Origin: an uncultured Hyphomicrobiales bacterium
GTDB taxonomy: Bacteria; Pseudomonadota; Alphaproteobacteria; Rhizobiales; Aestuariivirgaceae
Direction of reading: 5' to 3'
Assembly: GCA_903930095.1 (NCBI GenBank)
Contig: CAIYXE010000659.1
Span: 1-7,106, forward strand
DNA: 7,106 nt
Position 1 is the first letter of the stretch; each line of letters opens with the position of its first letter. The notes under the pieces were generated by a model. That model made no database searches and was not told the DNA's origin. It saw nothing but the letters and a program-made list of their open reading frames with translations. Made by a program: the position numbers and the translations under genes. This document shows positions 1 through 6,871 of the stretch, one piece after another.

Positions 1-857
1 GTCACCACCACCAGCGCGCCCCCGATCAGGACGCGTGAACCCGGCACCTCGCCGAAGAGCAGCCAGATCCACACCGGGGTCAGCACCGTCTCCAGCATGA
101 AGAACATGCTGACGTCGGCCGAGGGCAGCACACGCGGCCCCCTCGCCAGGAGGACGGTGGCGAGCGGAATGGCAATCAGGCCGTTGAGCGCCAGCCACAC
201 CCAGGCCGGAACGCCGAAGGCCCCGGAAGCCACCAGCGCGCCCGGCGCGATGCCGAACAACAGGGCGGCGAGCAGGGCGGAGGCGAGGTTCCCCGTGGCG
301 AGGCTCGTTGCCACTTTCCTGCCCGAGCCGCGGATGATGGTGAAAATTGCGGCCGAACAGAAGGCGGAGGCGAATGCCAGGCCGTCTCCCACCCAGTTGC
401 CGGTCTTCAGCCCCTCTGATGTAATGAATGCGGCGCCCAGAAAGGCGGCTGCGGTCGCGCTCCAGGTATAGGGATGGACCCTTTCCCGCAGAAAGAGATG
501 GGACATTGCCGCGGCGATGACGGGCGTCAGGGCGATGATGAACACCACATTGGCAGCGTCGGTGTAAACAACGGCGCCGATATAGCAGATGTTTCCCACC
601 GTGCTGGCCAGTGCCACTGCAAGCCCCGCCCATCCGGCGATGAAGGGCGCCGTCTGCTTGCCCCACAGGCGCATGACAGCCCAGGTCCCCGCAATGGCTG
701 CGAAGAGGAAGATGCCGCGGGTGAACACCATGGTCCAATGGTCGGCCATGGAAAGCCGCAGCAACGGGAGGTCGAGCGTGAACAGCAGGCCGCCCAGAGC
801 CGTGATCAGGATTGCCATTCTGACATTGCCCGCCGAGGGGCGTTGCGTGGGGATCAT
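1..857 (-). CDS. DMT superfamily (EamA) transporter, C-terminus cut by window edge
   Basis: Reverse-strand translation from the ATG at 857 gives 285 residues with no stop before the window edge. It is a very hydrophobic protein with about nine visible membrane segments (roughly residues 14-32, 43-63, 73-93, 100-121, 130-147, 157-176, 187-207, 216-236 and 248-269) and the start of a tenth. Two EamA-like halves can be seen: the first ends in a TPVIAAAMSHLFLRE stretch (111-125), the second in ETVLTPVWIWLLFGE (256-270). This is the usual internal duplication of ten-helix drug/metabolite transporters. Family members are about 300 residues, so only a short end is missing. The start is supported by GGAG six bases upstream. 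It lies 78 bases downstream of bpt on the same strand and may be co-transcribed with it. The substrate cannot be told from sequence; amino-acid or metabolite export is common in the family. Confidence 0.88.
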   Translation of the reverse strand, partial: MIPTQRPSAGNVRMAILITALGGLLFTLDLPLLRLSMADHWTMVFTRGIFLFAAIAGTWAVMRLWGKQTAPFIAGWAGLAVALASTVGNICYIGAVVYTDAANVVFIIALTPVIAAAMSHLFLRERVHPYTWSATAAAFLGAAFITSEGLKTGNWVGDGLAFASAFCSAAIFTIIRGSGRKVATSLATGNLASALLAALLFGIAPGALVASGAFGVPAWVWLALNGLIAIPLATVLLARGPRVLPSADVSMFFMLETVLTPVWIWLLFGEVPGSRVLIGGALVVV

Positions 858-889
858 GATCTCCAGAGGTGACGTTGCGCGATCCGCCT

Positions 890-918
890 ACAAAAGCCGG
901 AATCTTGCGCTACGTCAA
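890..918 (-). promoter_or_regulatory. Possible promoter of the DMT transporter gene
   Basis: On the minus strand a TTGACG -35-like hexamer (918-913) is followed after 17 bases by TTTTGT (895-890). The -35 box is good and the -10 box is poor. Transcription would start around 882, giving a leader of about 25 bases. If it is not active, the transporter is read from the bpt promoter. Confidence 0.28.
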
Positions 919-935
919 CCTGAGGCTGCGCGCCG

Positions 936-1673
936 TCAGTCGCCTGGCCGGTACAGGCTCCAGCCATCGGCCGTCAGGCGTTCCTGAGGCAGGAAGCGGG
1001 ACTTGTAGTCCATCTTGCGAGAACCCCTCACCCAATAGCCAAGATAGAGGTAGGGCAGACCCAGCCGCTTCACCCGCGCGATGTTGTCGAGGATCATGAA
1101 GCTCCCGAGGCTGCGCCTGGTCTCGTCGGGGTCATAGAAGCTGTAGATCATCGAGATGCCGTCGCCCAGAATGTCGATCAGCACCGCGCCGGCGAGCCGG
1201 CCGTCGTCATCTCCGCCGCGCACGCGGTATTCAACGAGGCGGCTGTCGACGAAATTGTCATCCACCATGGCGGAGAAGTCGAGCACCGTCATGTCCGCCA
1301 TGCCGCCGTCGCCGTGGCGCTGATCGATATAGGCGCGAAACAGCGAATAATGCTCTGAGGTGGCGAGGCTCTTGGCTACCGTGCCGGCGAGGTCGGCATT
1401 GACCTTCAGCGTGCGGCGGAAACTGCGGTTGGGCTCGAAGGTATTGACCGGCACCCGCACGGAAACGCAGGCCGCGCAGCCGTCGCAGGCGGGGCGGTAG
1501 GCGATGTTCTGGCTGCGGCGGAAACCGCCCTGGCTCAACTGCGTGTTGAGGCTGCGCGCATCCTGCCCCACAAGATGGGTGAACACCTTCCGCTCCACCC
1601 GTCCCGTCAGATAGGGGCAGGGGGATGGGGCGGTGATGAAGAACTGGGGAAAGTTCCGCCGCTCGATGCTCAA
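936..1673 (-). CDS. bpt: Aspartate/glutamate leucyltransferase (leucyl-tRNA:protein transferase Bpt)
   Basis: Bpt transfers leucine from Leu-tRNA to proteins that begin with Asp or Glu, making them N-degron substrates for ClpS/ClpAP in the cytoplasm. The 245-residue product carries the family marks in order: PCPYL (18-22), [10 protein letters not shown] (27-36), [13 protein letters not shown] (49-61), the cysteine set C63/C66/C69 within [26 protein letters not shown], and [22 protein letters not shown] near the end. All are typical of rhizobial Bpt. Three starts are possible: TTG at 1736 (266 aa), ATG at 1721 (261 aa) and TTG at 1673 (245 aa). I chose 1673. It puts about ten residues before the conserved QFF.TAP.PCPYL block, as in relatives, it has GGGAG/AGG just upstream, and it lies downstream of a promoter-like sequence that overlaps the two earlier starts. 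The function call is firm; the start is moderately sure. It belongs to the ATE/Bpt fold family often annotated as arginyltransferase. Confidence 0.93.
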   Translation of the reverse strand: MSIERRNFPQFFITAPSPCPYLTGRVERKVFTHLVGQDARSLNTQLSQGGFRRSQNIAYRPACDGCAACVSVRVPVNTFEPNRSFRRTLKVNADLAGTVAKSLATSEHYSLFRAYIDQRHGDGGMADMTVLDFSAMVDDNFVDSRLVEYRVRGGDDDGRLAGAVLIDILGDGISMIYSFYDPDETRRSLGSFMILDNIARVKRLGLPYLYLGYWVRGSRKMDYKSRFLPQERLTADGWSLYRPGD

Positions 1674-1706
1674 GGTCGACCTGCTCCCGGCATGGGTTCG
1701 CGTCTC

Positions 1707-1736
1707 GTATAATGCCACCATAGCTGTGCCATGCAA
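1707..1736 (-). promoter_or_regulatory. Probable bpt promoter
   Basis: The minus strand reads TTGCAT (1736-1731), an 18-base spacer, then TTATAC (1712-1707); an ATTATA reading with 17 bases is equally possible. Initiation would fall near 1700, about 27 bases before the TTG start at 1673. The ATG at 1721 would then lie upstream of the transcript. Inferred from sequence only. Confidence 0.42.
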
Positions 1737-1759
1737 GGCTCAGCGTAGGGCAACGCACA

Positions 1760-1787
1760 TTGATTCTAGACGGTCATTGTCCTAGGA
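1760..1787 (+). promoter_or_regulatory. Possible promoter of the dehydrogenase gene
   Basis: TTGATT (1760-1765) and CTAGGA (1782-1787) are separated by 16 bases and resemble the alphaproteobacterial TTGAC/CTATAT pattern. Initiation near 1794 would leave a leader of about 20 bases. The site faces away from the bpt promoter, with only 23 bases between the two -35 boxes. Confidence 0.35.
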
Positions 1788-1814
1788 GAAAGCCTCATCA
1801 AAAGGGAATCTGGA

Positions 1815-2702
1815 ATGCGTGTCGCGTGGATCGGACTTGGCGTCATGGGGTATCCGATGGCGGGGCATCTCGTCACCCGCGGCGGATTTGGCGTGACGGT
1901 CTACAACCGCACGAAGGCCAAGGCCGAGAAATGGGCCGCGGCATTCAATGGGCCCCATTGTGCCACGCCCGCCGAAGCCGCGCGCGAGGCGGATTTCGTC
2001 TTCGCCTGTGTCGGAAACGACGATGACCTGCGTGAGGTGACGGCCGGGCCGGACGGCTGCTTCCAGACGATGAAGCCGGGCGCAGTCTTCGTTGACCACA
2101 CCACCGCGTCGGCCCTGGTGGCGCGCGAGCTTCACGCCATCGCGAAGTCGAAGGGCCTGGGGTTTGTCGATGCGCCGGTCTCGGGCGGCCAGGCAGGGGC
2201 CGAAAACGGCGTCCTCACCGTGATGTGCGGCGGCGATGCGGATGATTTCGCAAAGGCCGAGCCGCTGATTGCGCATTTCTCCCGCATGCGGAAGCTCCTC
2301 GGCCCCGCGGGATCAGGCCAGCTCGCCAAGATGGTGAACCAGATCGCCATCGCGGGCCTCGTGCAGGGCCTCGCGGAAGCCGTTAACTTCGGCATGAAGG
2401 CGGGCCTCGACATGGAGGCGGTGGTCGAGGTGATCTCCAAGGGCGCCGCCGGCTCATGGCAGATGGAGAACCGCCACAAGACCATGATCGCAGGCAAGTT
2501 CGACTTCGGCTTCGCCGCCGACTGGATGCGCAAGGACTTAGGCATTTGCCTCGACGAATCCCGCCGCAACGGTGCCCCGCTGCCCGTTACCGCACTCGTC
2601 GACCAGTTCTATGCCGAGGTGCAGAAGCTCGGCGGGGGAAGGTGGGACACGTCGAGCCTCATCGCCAGGTTCCAGAATTTGGATCGCAAGCAGCAGGGCT
2701 AG
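1815..2702 (+). CDS. NAD(P)-dependent 3-hydroxyisobutyrate dehydrogenase-family oxidoreductase
   Basis: This cytosolic beta-hydroxyacid dehydrogenase of 295 residues has the normal family length. The N-terminal Rossmann fold starts with GLGVMGYPMA (7-16). Strand 2 ends in NRT (31-33), a form usually linked with NADP(H) preference because there is no acidic residue there. The substrate-binding motif DAPVSGG (119-125) and the following GVLTVMCGG are intact. The catalytic lysine motif GSGQLAKMVNQ contains K172 and N175, and KDLGICLDE (240-248) completes the active site. The all-alpha C-terminal domain follows. The start has AGGGA seven bases upstream. Substrate is uncertain: 3-hydroxyisobutyrate, tartronate semialdehyde and succinic semialdehyde reductases share these motifs, so no gene symbol is given. 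It is divergent from bpt and converges on hemB, so it is probably a single-gene transcript, and its neighbours do not show its pathway. Confidence 0.9.
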   Translation: MRVAWIGLGVMGYPMAGHLVTRGGFGVTVYNRTKAKAEKWAAAFNGPHCATPAEAAREADFVFACVGNDDDLREVTAGPDGCFQTMKPGAVFVDHTTASALVARELHAIAKSKGLGFVDAPVSGGQAGAENGVLTVMCGGDADDFAKAEPLIAHFSRMRKLLGPAGSGQLAKMVNQIAIAGLVQGLAEAVNFGMKAGLDMEAVVEVISKGAAGSWQMENRHKTMIAGKFDFGFAADWMRKDLGICLDESRRNGAPLPVTALVDQFYAEVQKLGGGRWDTSSLIARFQNLDRKQQG

Positions 2703-2723
2703 CGGAACGAGGCCCTCATCCAC

Positions 2724-3881
<1,158 letters not shown>

Positions 3882-3966
3882 TCACTCTGTTTGTCAGCCC
3901 CCCGTCAACCGGCTTTTGAAAGACTCCGGTAAGCCTGTCTGGCATTACTCCAAATATCTGAAACTA

Positions 3967-3994
3967 TAAGCATATGTTTACTCAACCCGTTGAG
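3967..3994. promoter_or_regulatory. Two abutting palindromes, candidate LdtR operator
   Basis: Positions 3967-3980 read TAAGCATATGTTTA, a 14-base palindrome with one mismatched pair around CATATG. Directly next to it, 3981-3994 reads CTCAACCCGTTGAG, with perfect 6-bp arms around CC. The pair sits about 90 bases before the ldtR start and overlaps its likely -35 region. MarR-family dimers bind palindromes of this size and usually control their own gene, so an LdtR site is a reasonable inference. I saw no clear copy of either palindrome in front of ldtP. Confidence 0.45.
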
Positions 3995-4020
3995 CGGGCC
4001 TTAAAGACTGGGGCCTAGTT
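3990..4020 (+). promoter_or_regulatory. Possible ldtR promoter
   Basis: TTGAGC (3990-3995) is followed after 18-19 bases by CCTAGT/CTAGTT (4014-4020), similar to the alphaproteobacterial -10 form CTATAT. A competing reading is TTTACT (3977-3982), 17 bases, CTTAAA (4000-4005). Both overlap the palindromes, so a bound protein would affect polymerase access. The leader would be roughly 55-70 bases long. Confidence 0.3.
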
Positions 4021-4035
4021 TCGGTCCTGCGCACA

Positions 4036-4062
4036 GGGGAATGGACGACAGAAACCATCCCC
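4036..4062 (+). promoter_or_regulatory. Leader hairpin before the ldtR ribosome-binding site
   Basis: GGGGAATGG (4036-4044) can pair with CCATCCCC (4055-4062), giving eight base pairs with one bulged A and a ten-base loop. It ends nine bases before the AGAGGG Shine-Dalgarno (4071-4076). The CCCCTT at 4059-4064 could instead pair partly with the AAGAGGG around the Shine-Dalgarno. Whether it regulates translation is unknown. Confidence 0.35.
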
Positions 4063-4083
4063 TTCAGGCAAGAGGGTTAGGTG

Positions 4084-4605
4084 ATGAACATGCAGACTGA
4101 GTTAAGGGGGGGCCTGCGCCCCGCCGCCGGGGAGGCGAGGGGCAATCCGGTCAAGCCCAAATATCTCGATGCCCTGAACCTGATCGAGCGTCTGCACCGG
4201 CGGCTGCTCGACGTGATCAAGGACGACTTCGAGCGGCATGGCGAACCGGAGGTAAACCCGGTGCAGGCGCTGCTGCTTTACAACATCGCCGATGCGGAAC
4301 TGACCGCGGGCGAACTCAAGACCCGCGGGCACTATCACGGCTCGAACGTGTCCTACAACCTCAAGAAGCTGGTTGAGACCGGCTACGTCCACCACGAGCG
4401 TTCATCCACCGACAGGCGCTCGGTGCGCGTGCGCCTCACCCCCAAGGGGCAGGCCATCCGGAACCGCGTCGATGCGCTCTACAACCGTCAGATGCAGGCC
4501 GTCGAGCATCTCGTCGGGCTTGATGCCATTGAGCTCGACCGCATCAACAAGGCGCTCACCCGCCTCGAGCGCTACTGGACCGACCAGATTCTCTACCGTC
4601 TCTGA
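4084..4605 (+). CDS. ldtR: MarR-family transcriptional regulator LdtR
   Basis: This is a 173-residue winged helix-turn-helix DNA-binding protein, expected to act as a dimer. Residues 25-50 (KYLDALNLIERLHRRLLDVI and following) form the N-terminal helix. The HTH spans about 58-98, with GSNVSYNLKKLVETG (86-100) as recognition helix, and HHERSSTDRRSVRVRLTPKG (103-122) is the wing. The C-terminal helices end in RLERYWTDQILYRL. This sequence pattern and the gene order match LdtR of Liberibacter asiaticus and rhizobia, known to control the adjacent L,D-transpeptidase ldtP and osmotic-stress tolerance, with small molecules such as phloretin and benzbromarone as ligands of the Liberibacter protein. 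AGAGGG (4071-4076) best serves the ATG at 4084, seven bases away; GTG 4081 and ATG 4090 are less well spaced. The first 22 residues are variable, probably disordered. Identity as LdtR rests on recalled similarity plus the ldtP neighbour. Confidence 0.88.
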   Translation: MNMQTELRGGLRPAAGEARGNPVKPKYLDALNLIERLHRRLLDVIKDDFERHGEPEVNPVQALLLYNIADAELTAGELKTRGHYHGSNVSYNLKKLVETGYVHHERSSTDRRSVRVRLTPKGQAIRNRVDALYNRQMQAVEHLVGLDAIELDRINKALTRLERYWTDQILYRL

Positions 4606-4629
4606 AGCCTTTACCCCTGCAAAGCCGAG

Positions 4630-4665
4630 GGGCCGTGCCGTGGCCGACAAGCCACGGTGCGGCCC
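4630..4665 (+). terminator. Strong hairpin after ldtR, probable terminator
   Basis: Left arm 4630-4644 and right arm 4651-4665 form a 15-bp stem, 13 Watson-Crick pairs and two central G-U wobbles, around the six-base loop CGACAA. It starts 24 bases after the ldtR stop. There is no U-run right after the stem; the nearest is TTTT at 4679-4682. It could be a weak or Rho-assisted terminator, or a 3' stabilising or attenuating structure between ldtR and ldtP. Confidence 0.5.
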
Positions 4666-4680
4666 TGACGTTGCTGTGTT

Positions 4681-4709
4681 TTGACGAGCCTGCCGGATTG
4701 CTGCTATGG
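4681..4709 (+). promoter_or_regulatory. Probable ldtP promoter
   Basis: TTGACG (4681-4686), exactly 17 bases, then CTATGG (4704-4709) is close to the alphaproteobacterial housekeeping form TTGAC-N17-CTATAT. Initiation near 4716 leaves a leader of about 38 bases. The -10 box contains the ATG at 4706, which therefore cannot be the start for this transcript. Confidence 0.55.
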
Positions 4710-4743
4710 GGGTGGACGGCGACGGACAGCGATTCAGGAGAAT

Positions 4744-4748
4744 GAGGA
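4744..4748 (+). promoter_or_regulatory. Ribosome-binding site that decides the ldtP start
   Basis: GAGGA at 4744-4748 stands five bases before the ATG at 4754. The other candidate, AGGAG at 4736-4740, is one base from the ATG at 4742, too close to serve it, and 13 bases from 4754. Confidence 0.6.
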
Positions 4749-4753
4749 TTTTC

Positions 4754-6676
4754 ATGCGTTTTTGGGCGTTCGGCCGGTCTGGAAAAGCTCTGTGGAGCCT
4801 GTCCTTCGTGATCACTCTGGCTGTGGTTGCCGCGGCAGCCGCGCCCTCTCCGCTTCGCGCCGAGTCGGAAAACAGGGGCATGAGCCAGTTCCGGAAAGAA
4901 AAGAAGCTGTTCTCCGGGACCCGCCAGACGAGCAATGCGAACACGACGCATTCGCAGGCCGCGGGCGGCAAGGCGACCACCGAGACGGCCATCCTGAATG
5001 ACGGCAGCGTTGCCCCCTTCATCACCGCTGACAGCCCGGCCGCCATCGAGGCGATGGCCAGCAAATACGCCGCAATCGTCGCGGCGGGCGGCTGGCCGCG
5101 CCTTCCCAAGGGCAACCAGAAGGTGGGTGCAAAGGGCAAAAACGTCGCGATTTTGAACCAGCGGCTCTCCATCGAGGGCTACCTCCCGGGCGGCGAGCAG
5201 TCCGAACTCTTCACCAGCGCAACGGAGGAGGCGCTGAAGCATTTCCAGCGCAATCACGGCCTTGGGGTGAGCGGCCGCGTGGATGGGCCCACACTCGTGG
5301 CGCTGAATGTTCCGGCAGAGCGCCGCCTTGCCACCATCAGGGCCAACATTCCCCGCCTCACGGAGTATTCGAAGGACCTGGGCAACCGCTACATTGTCGT
5401 CAACATTCCCTCCCAGCAGATCGAGACGGTGAACGACGGCAAGGTCTATTCGCTCCACAACGCCATCGTCGGCCGGCCGTCGCGGCCCACCCCCGTGGTG
5501 ATGACGCCACTCACCATCGTGCGCTTCAATCCCTATTGGAACGCGCCCGCGTCCATCGTCGAAAACGACATCCTGCCGCGCATGCTGTCGAAGGGTCCTT
5601 CGAAGATCATGCGTGAGATGAACATGAAGGTGTTCGACGGCGTGGGCGGCCCCGAGATCGACCCCGATGACGTGAACTGGCGCCGCGTGCGGGTGGATGA
5701 CTATCACTTCCGCCAGGAGCCCGGCGGTTCCAACGCCATGGCCACGGCCAAGATCGAGTTCAACAGCCCCTTCGGCATTTACCTGCATGACACGCCGGAG
5801 CCGCACCTGTTCAACACCGGCAGCCGCTTCTATTCATCGGGCTGCGTGCGCGTTGACGGCGTGGCGATCATGATCGAGTGGATCCTGCAGGGCCAGGACG
5901 GCATCGACAAGGCGCGGATCGCGCAATTGGCCGAGACCAAGGAGCGTCTCGATACGGAGATCGTCAACGCGCCGCAATTGCGCGTGGCCTATCTCACGGC
6001 CTGGCCTGCAAAGGACGGCTTCGCCGCGTTCCGGCCGGACATCTATGAGCTCGACGGCACCGGCTTCGTCGTCGGCCAGCCGCTGCCCGATGGCGAGAAG
6101 ATCGACGGCCAGCGCTATGTGCTGAAGCCCATTCCGCGCCTGCAGCAGGACATCGACACCAACGACGGCTTCGGCTTCGCCTCGCTGTTTGGCGGCGGCA
6201 GCAAGAAGGACAGCCTGATCAGCACCAGCGCAAGCAACAAGGCCAAGAAGGAGGCCGAGCGCAAGAAGCTCGAGAAGGAAAAGCTCGCCAAGCAGAAGGC
6301 GGCCGAGAAGGCGAAGCTCGCCAAGAAGAAGGCTGACGAGAAGGCGAAACTCGCCAAGAAGAAGGCCGACGAGAAAGCGAAGCTCGCCAAGAAGAAGGCC
6401 GCCGAGAAGGCGAAGCTCGCGAAGGCGGACACCAAGGACGCCAAGACCAAGAAGGTCGTGAAAAAGGACACCTCTACGGCTGCGGCAAAAAAGCCTGATG
6501 CCAAGACGGCTGCCGCCCCGAAGAAGGATGAGAAGTCCAAGGCGGCCACGAAAAAGGCACCTGATTGCAAGCCCGGCAGCGATGGCAAGCTGCCCGAGGG
6601 GTGCAAGGCCGCCGCAACCAAGAAGCCTGCGGCAAAGGCCGAAGCCCCGGCAGAGAAGACGGCATCGGCTAACTGA
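4754..6676 (+). CDS. ldtP: YcbB-type L,D-transpeptidase LdtP with lysine-rich tail
   Basis: This exported peptidoglycan cross-linking enzyme would make 3-3 bonds between stem peptides or attach proteins to the wall. From ATG 4754 it has 640 residues. A signal peptide (1-36) has basic residues, a hydrophobic core (about 15-30) and likely cleavage after PLRA. Residues 125-188 form a PG_binding_1-like domain (NVAILNQRL..GYL, FQRNHGLGVSGRVDGPTLVALN). The YkuD catalytic domain spans about 212-380, with H345 in IYLHDTPE and nucleophile C364 in RFYSSGCVRV. YLTAWPAKDGFAAFRPDIY (413-431) is a YcbB-family mark. Residues 493-640 are a Lys/Ala-rich, low-complexity tail with 11-residue repeats (507-559) and one cysteine pair (C605, C617). 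The tail is roughly a quarter of the protein and may bind the wall or anionic polymers; this is inference. A longer start at 4706 lies within the -10 box. LdtR is the expected regulator. Confidence 0.92.
   Translation: MRFWAFGRSGKALWSLSFVITLAVVAAAAAPSPLRAESENRGMSQFRKEKKLFSGTRQTSNANTTHSQAAGGKATTETAILNDGSVAPFITADSPAAIEAMASKYAAIVAAGGWPRLPKGNQKVGAKGKNVAILNQRLSIEGYLPGGEQSELFTSATEEALKHFQRNHGLGVSGRVDGPTLVALNVPAERRLATIRANIPRLTEYSKDLGNRYIVVNIPSQQIETVNDGKVYSLHNAIVGRPSRPTPVVMTPLTIVRFNPYWNAPASIVENDILPRMLSKGPSKIMREMNMKVFDGVGGPEIDPDDVNWRRVRVDDYHFRQEPGGSNAMATAKIEFNSPFGIYLHDTPEPHLFNTGSRFYSSGCVRVDGVAIMIEWILQGQDGIDKARIAQLAETKERLDTEIVNAPQLRVAYLTAWPAKDGFAAFRPDIYELDGTGFVVGQPLPDGEKIDGQRYVLKPIPRLQQDIDTNDGFGFASLFGGGSKKDSLISTSASNKAKKEAERKKLEKEKLAKQKAAEKAKLAKKKADEKAKLAKKKADEKAKLAKKKAAEKAKLAKADTKDAKTKKVVKKDTSTAAAKKPDAKTAAAPKKDEKSKAATKKAPDCKPGSDGKLPEGCKAAATKKPAAKAEAPAEKTASAN
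6272..6430 (+). repeat. Tandem 33-bp repeats in the ldtP tail
   Basis: Copies start at 6272 (diverged), 6305, 6338 and 6371, with a partial copy at 6404-6430. The 6305, 6338 and 6371 copies differ from each other at only a few positions, mostly third bases. Each codes for one 11-residue unit of the form EKAKLAKKKAD/A, predicted helical and coiled-coil-like, similar in style to the TolA stalk. Being a multiple of three, copy number can change without frameshift. Confidence 0.9.
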
Positions 6677-6692
6677 GGCGCTATTTCTGGCC

Positions 6693-6736
6693 ATGAAGAT
6701 GAAGGGGGCGGGCGTTTCTACCGCCCCCTTCTTCAT
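6693..6736 (+). terminator. Probable terminator of ldtP
   Basis: GAAGGGGGCGG (6701-6711) pairs perfectly with CCGCCCCCTTC (6721-6731) around a nine-base loop. The stem extends by ATGAA (6693-6697) with TTCAT (6732-6736) across a three-base bulge. It begins 16 bases after the stop codon. No long U-run follows, so strength is uncertain, but the position suits a terminator separating ldtP from glyA. Confidence 0.6.
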
Positions 6737-6858
6737 TGTGATGTCCGCAGTGGACTGTCGATCTGCCGCTCGCCGCCGCGCCGCCAGCTAGCCAAAGAGG
6801 TATCTGGACCTTGGGGATGCAATCTGCCAATTGCGGCCTGACGTATGAAGAGCCGTTT

Positions 6859-6864
6859 AGGGGA
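6859..6864 (+). promoter_or_regulatory. Strong ribosome-binding site that decides the glyA start
   Basis: AGGGGA at 6859-6864 stands seven bases before ATG 6872. The only other nearby ATG (6864) is out of frame. The in-frame GTG codons closest to the conserved SHMT region (6968 and 6977) have only AGG/AAGG two bases away, which is poor spacing. This supports translation of the lysine-rich leader of GlyA. Confidence 0.65.
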
Positions 6865-6871
6865 TGATCGA

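Noticed and set aside
97..872. Several plus-strand reading frames opposite the transporter
   Set aside because: Antisense shadows of a clear ten-helix membrane protein; proline/arginine-rich translations without domains.
2695..2716. Short inverted repeat AGGGCT/GGCCCT between the convergent dehydrogenase and hemB genes
   Set aside because: Only six pairs including a wobble, overlaps the stop codon, no U-run; too weak to call a bidirectional terminator.
4706..4753. 16-residue extension of LdtP from the ATG at 4706
   Set aside because: That ATG lies inside the -10 box of the likely promoter, and the extension would put charged residues before a signal peptide that is complete from 4754.
5834..6736. 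Long leucine-rich minus-strand reading frame opposite ldtP
   Set aside because: The hydrophobic translation is an artefact of the complement of AAG-rich lysine codons; the plus-strand frame carries the catalytic motifs.
6819..6834. GCAAT-N6-ATTGC inverted repeat upstream of glyA
   Set aside because: Five-base arms only; no matching promoter or known riboswitch structure could be built around it.
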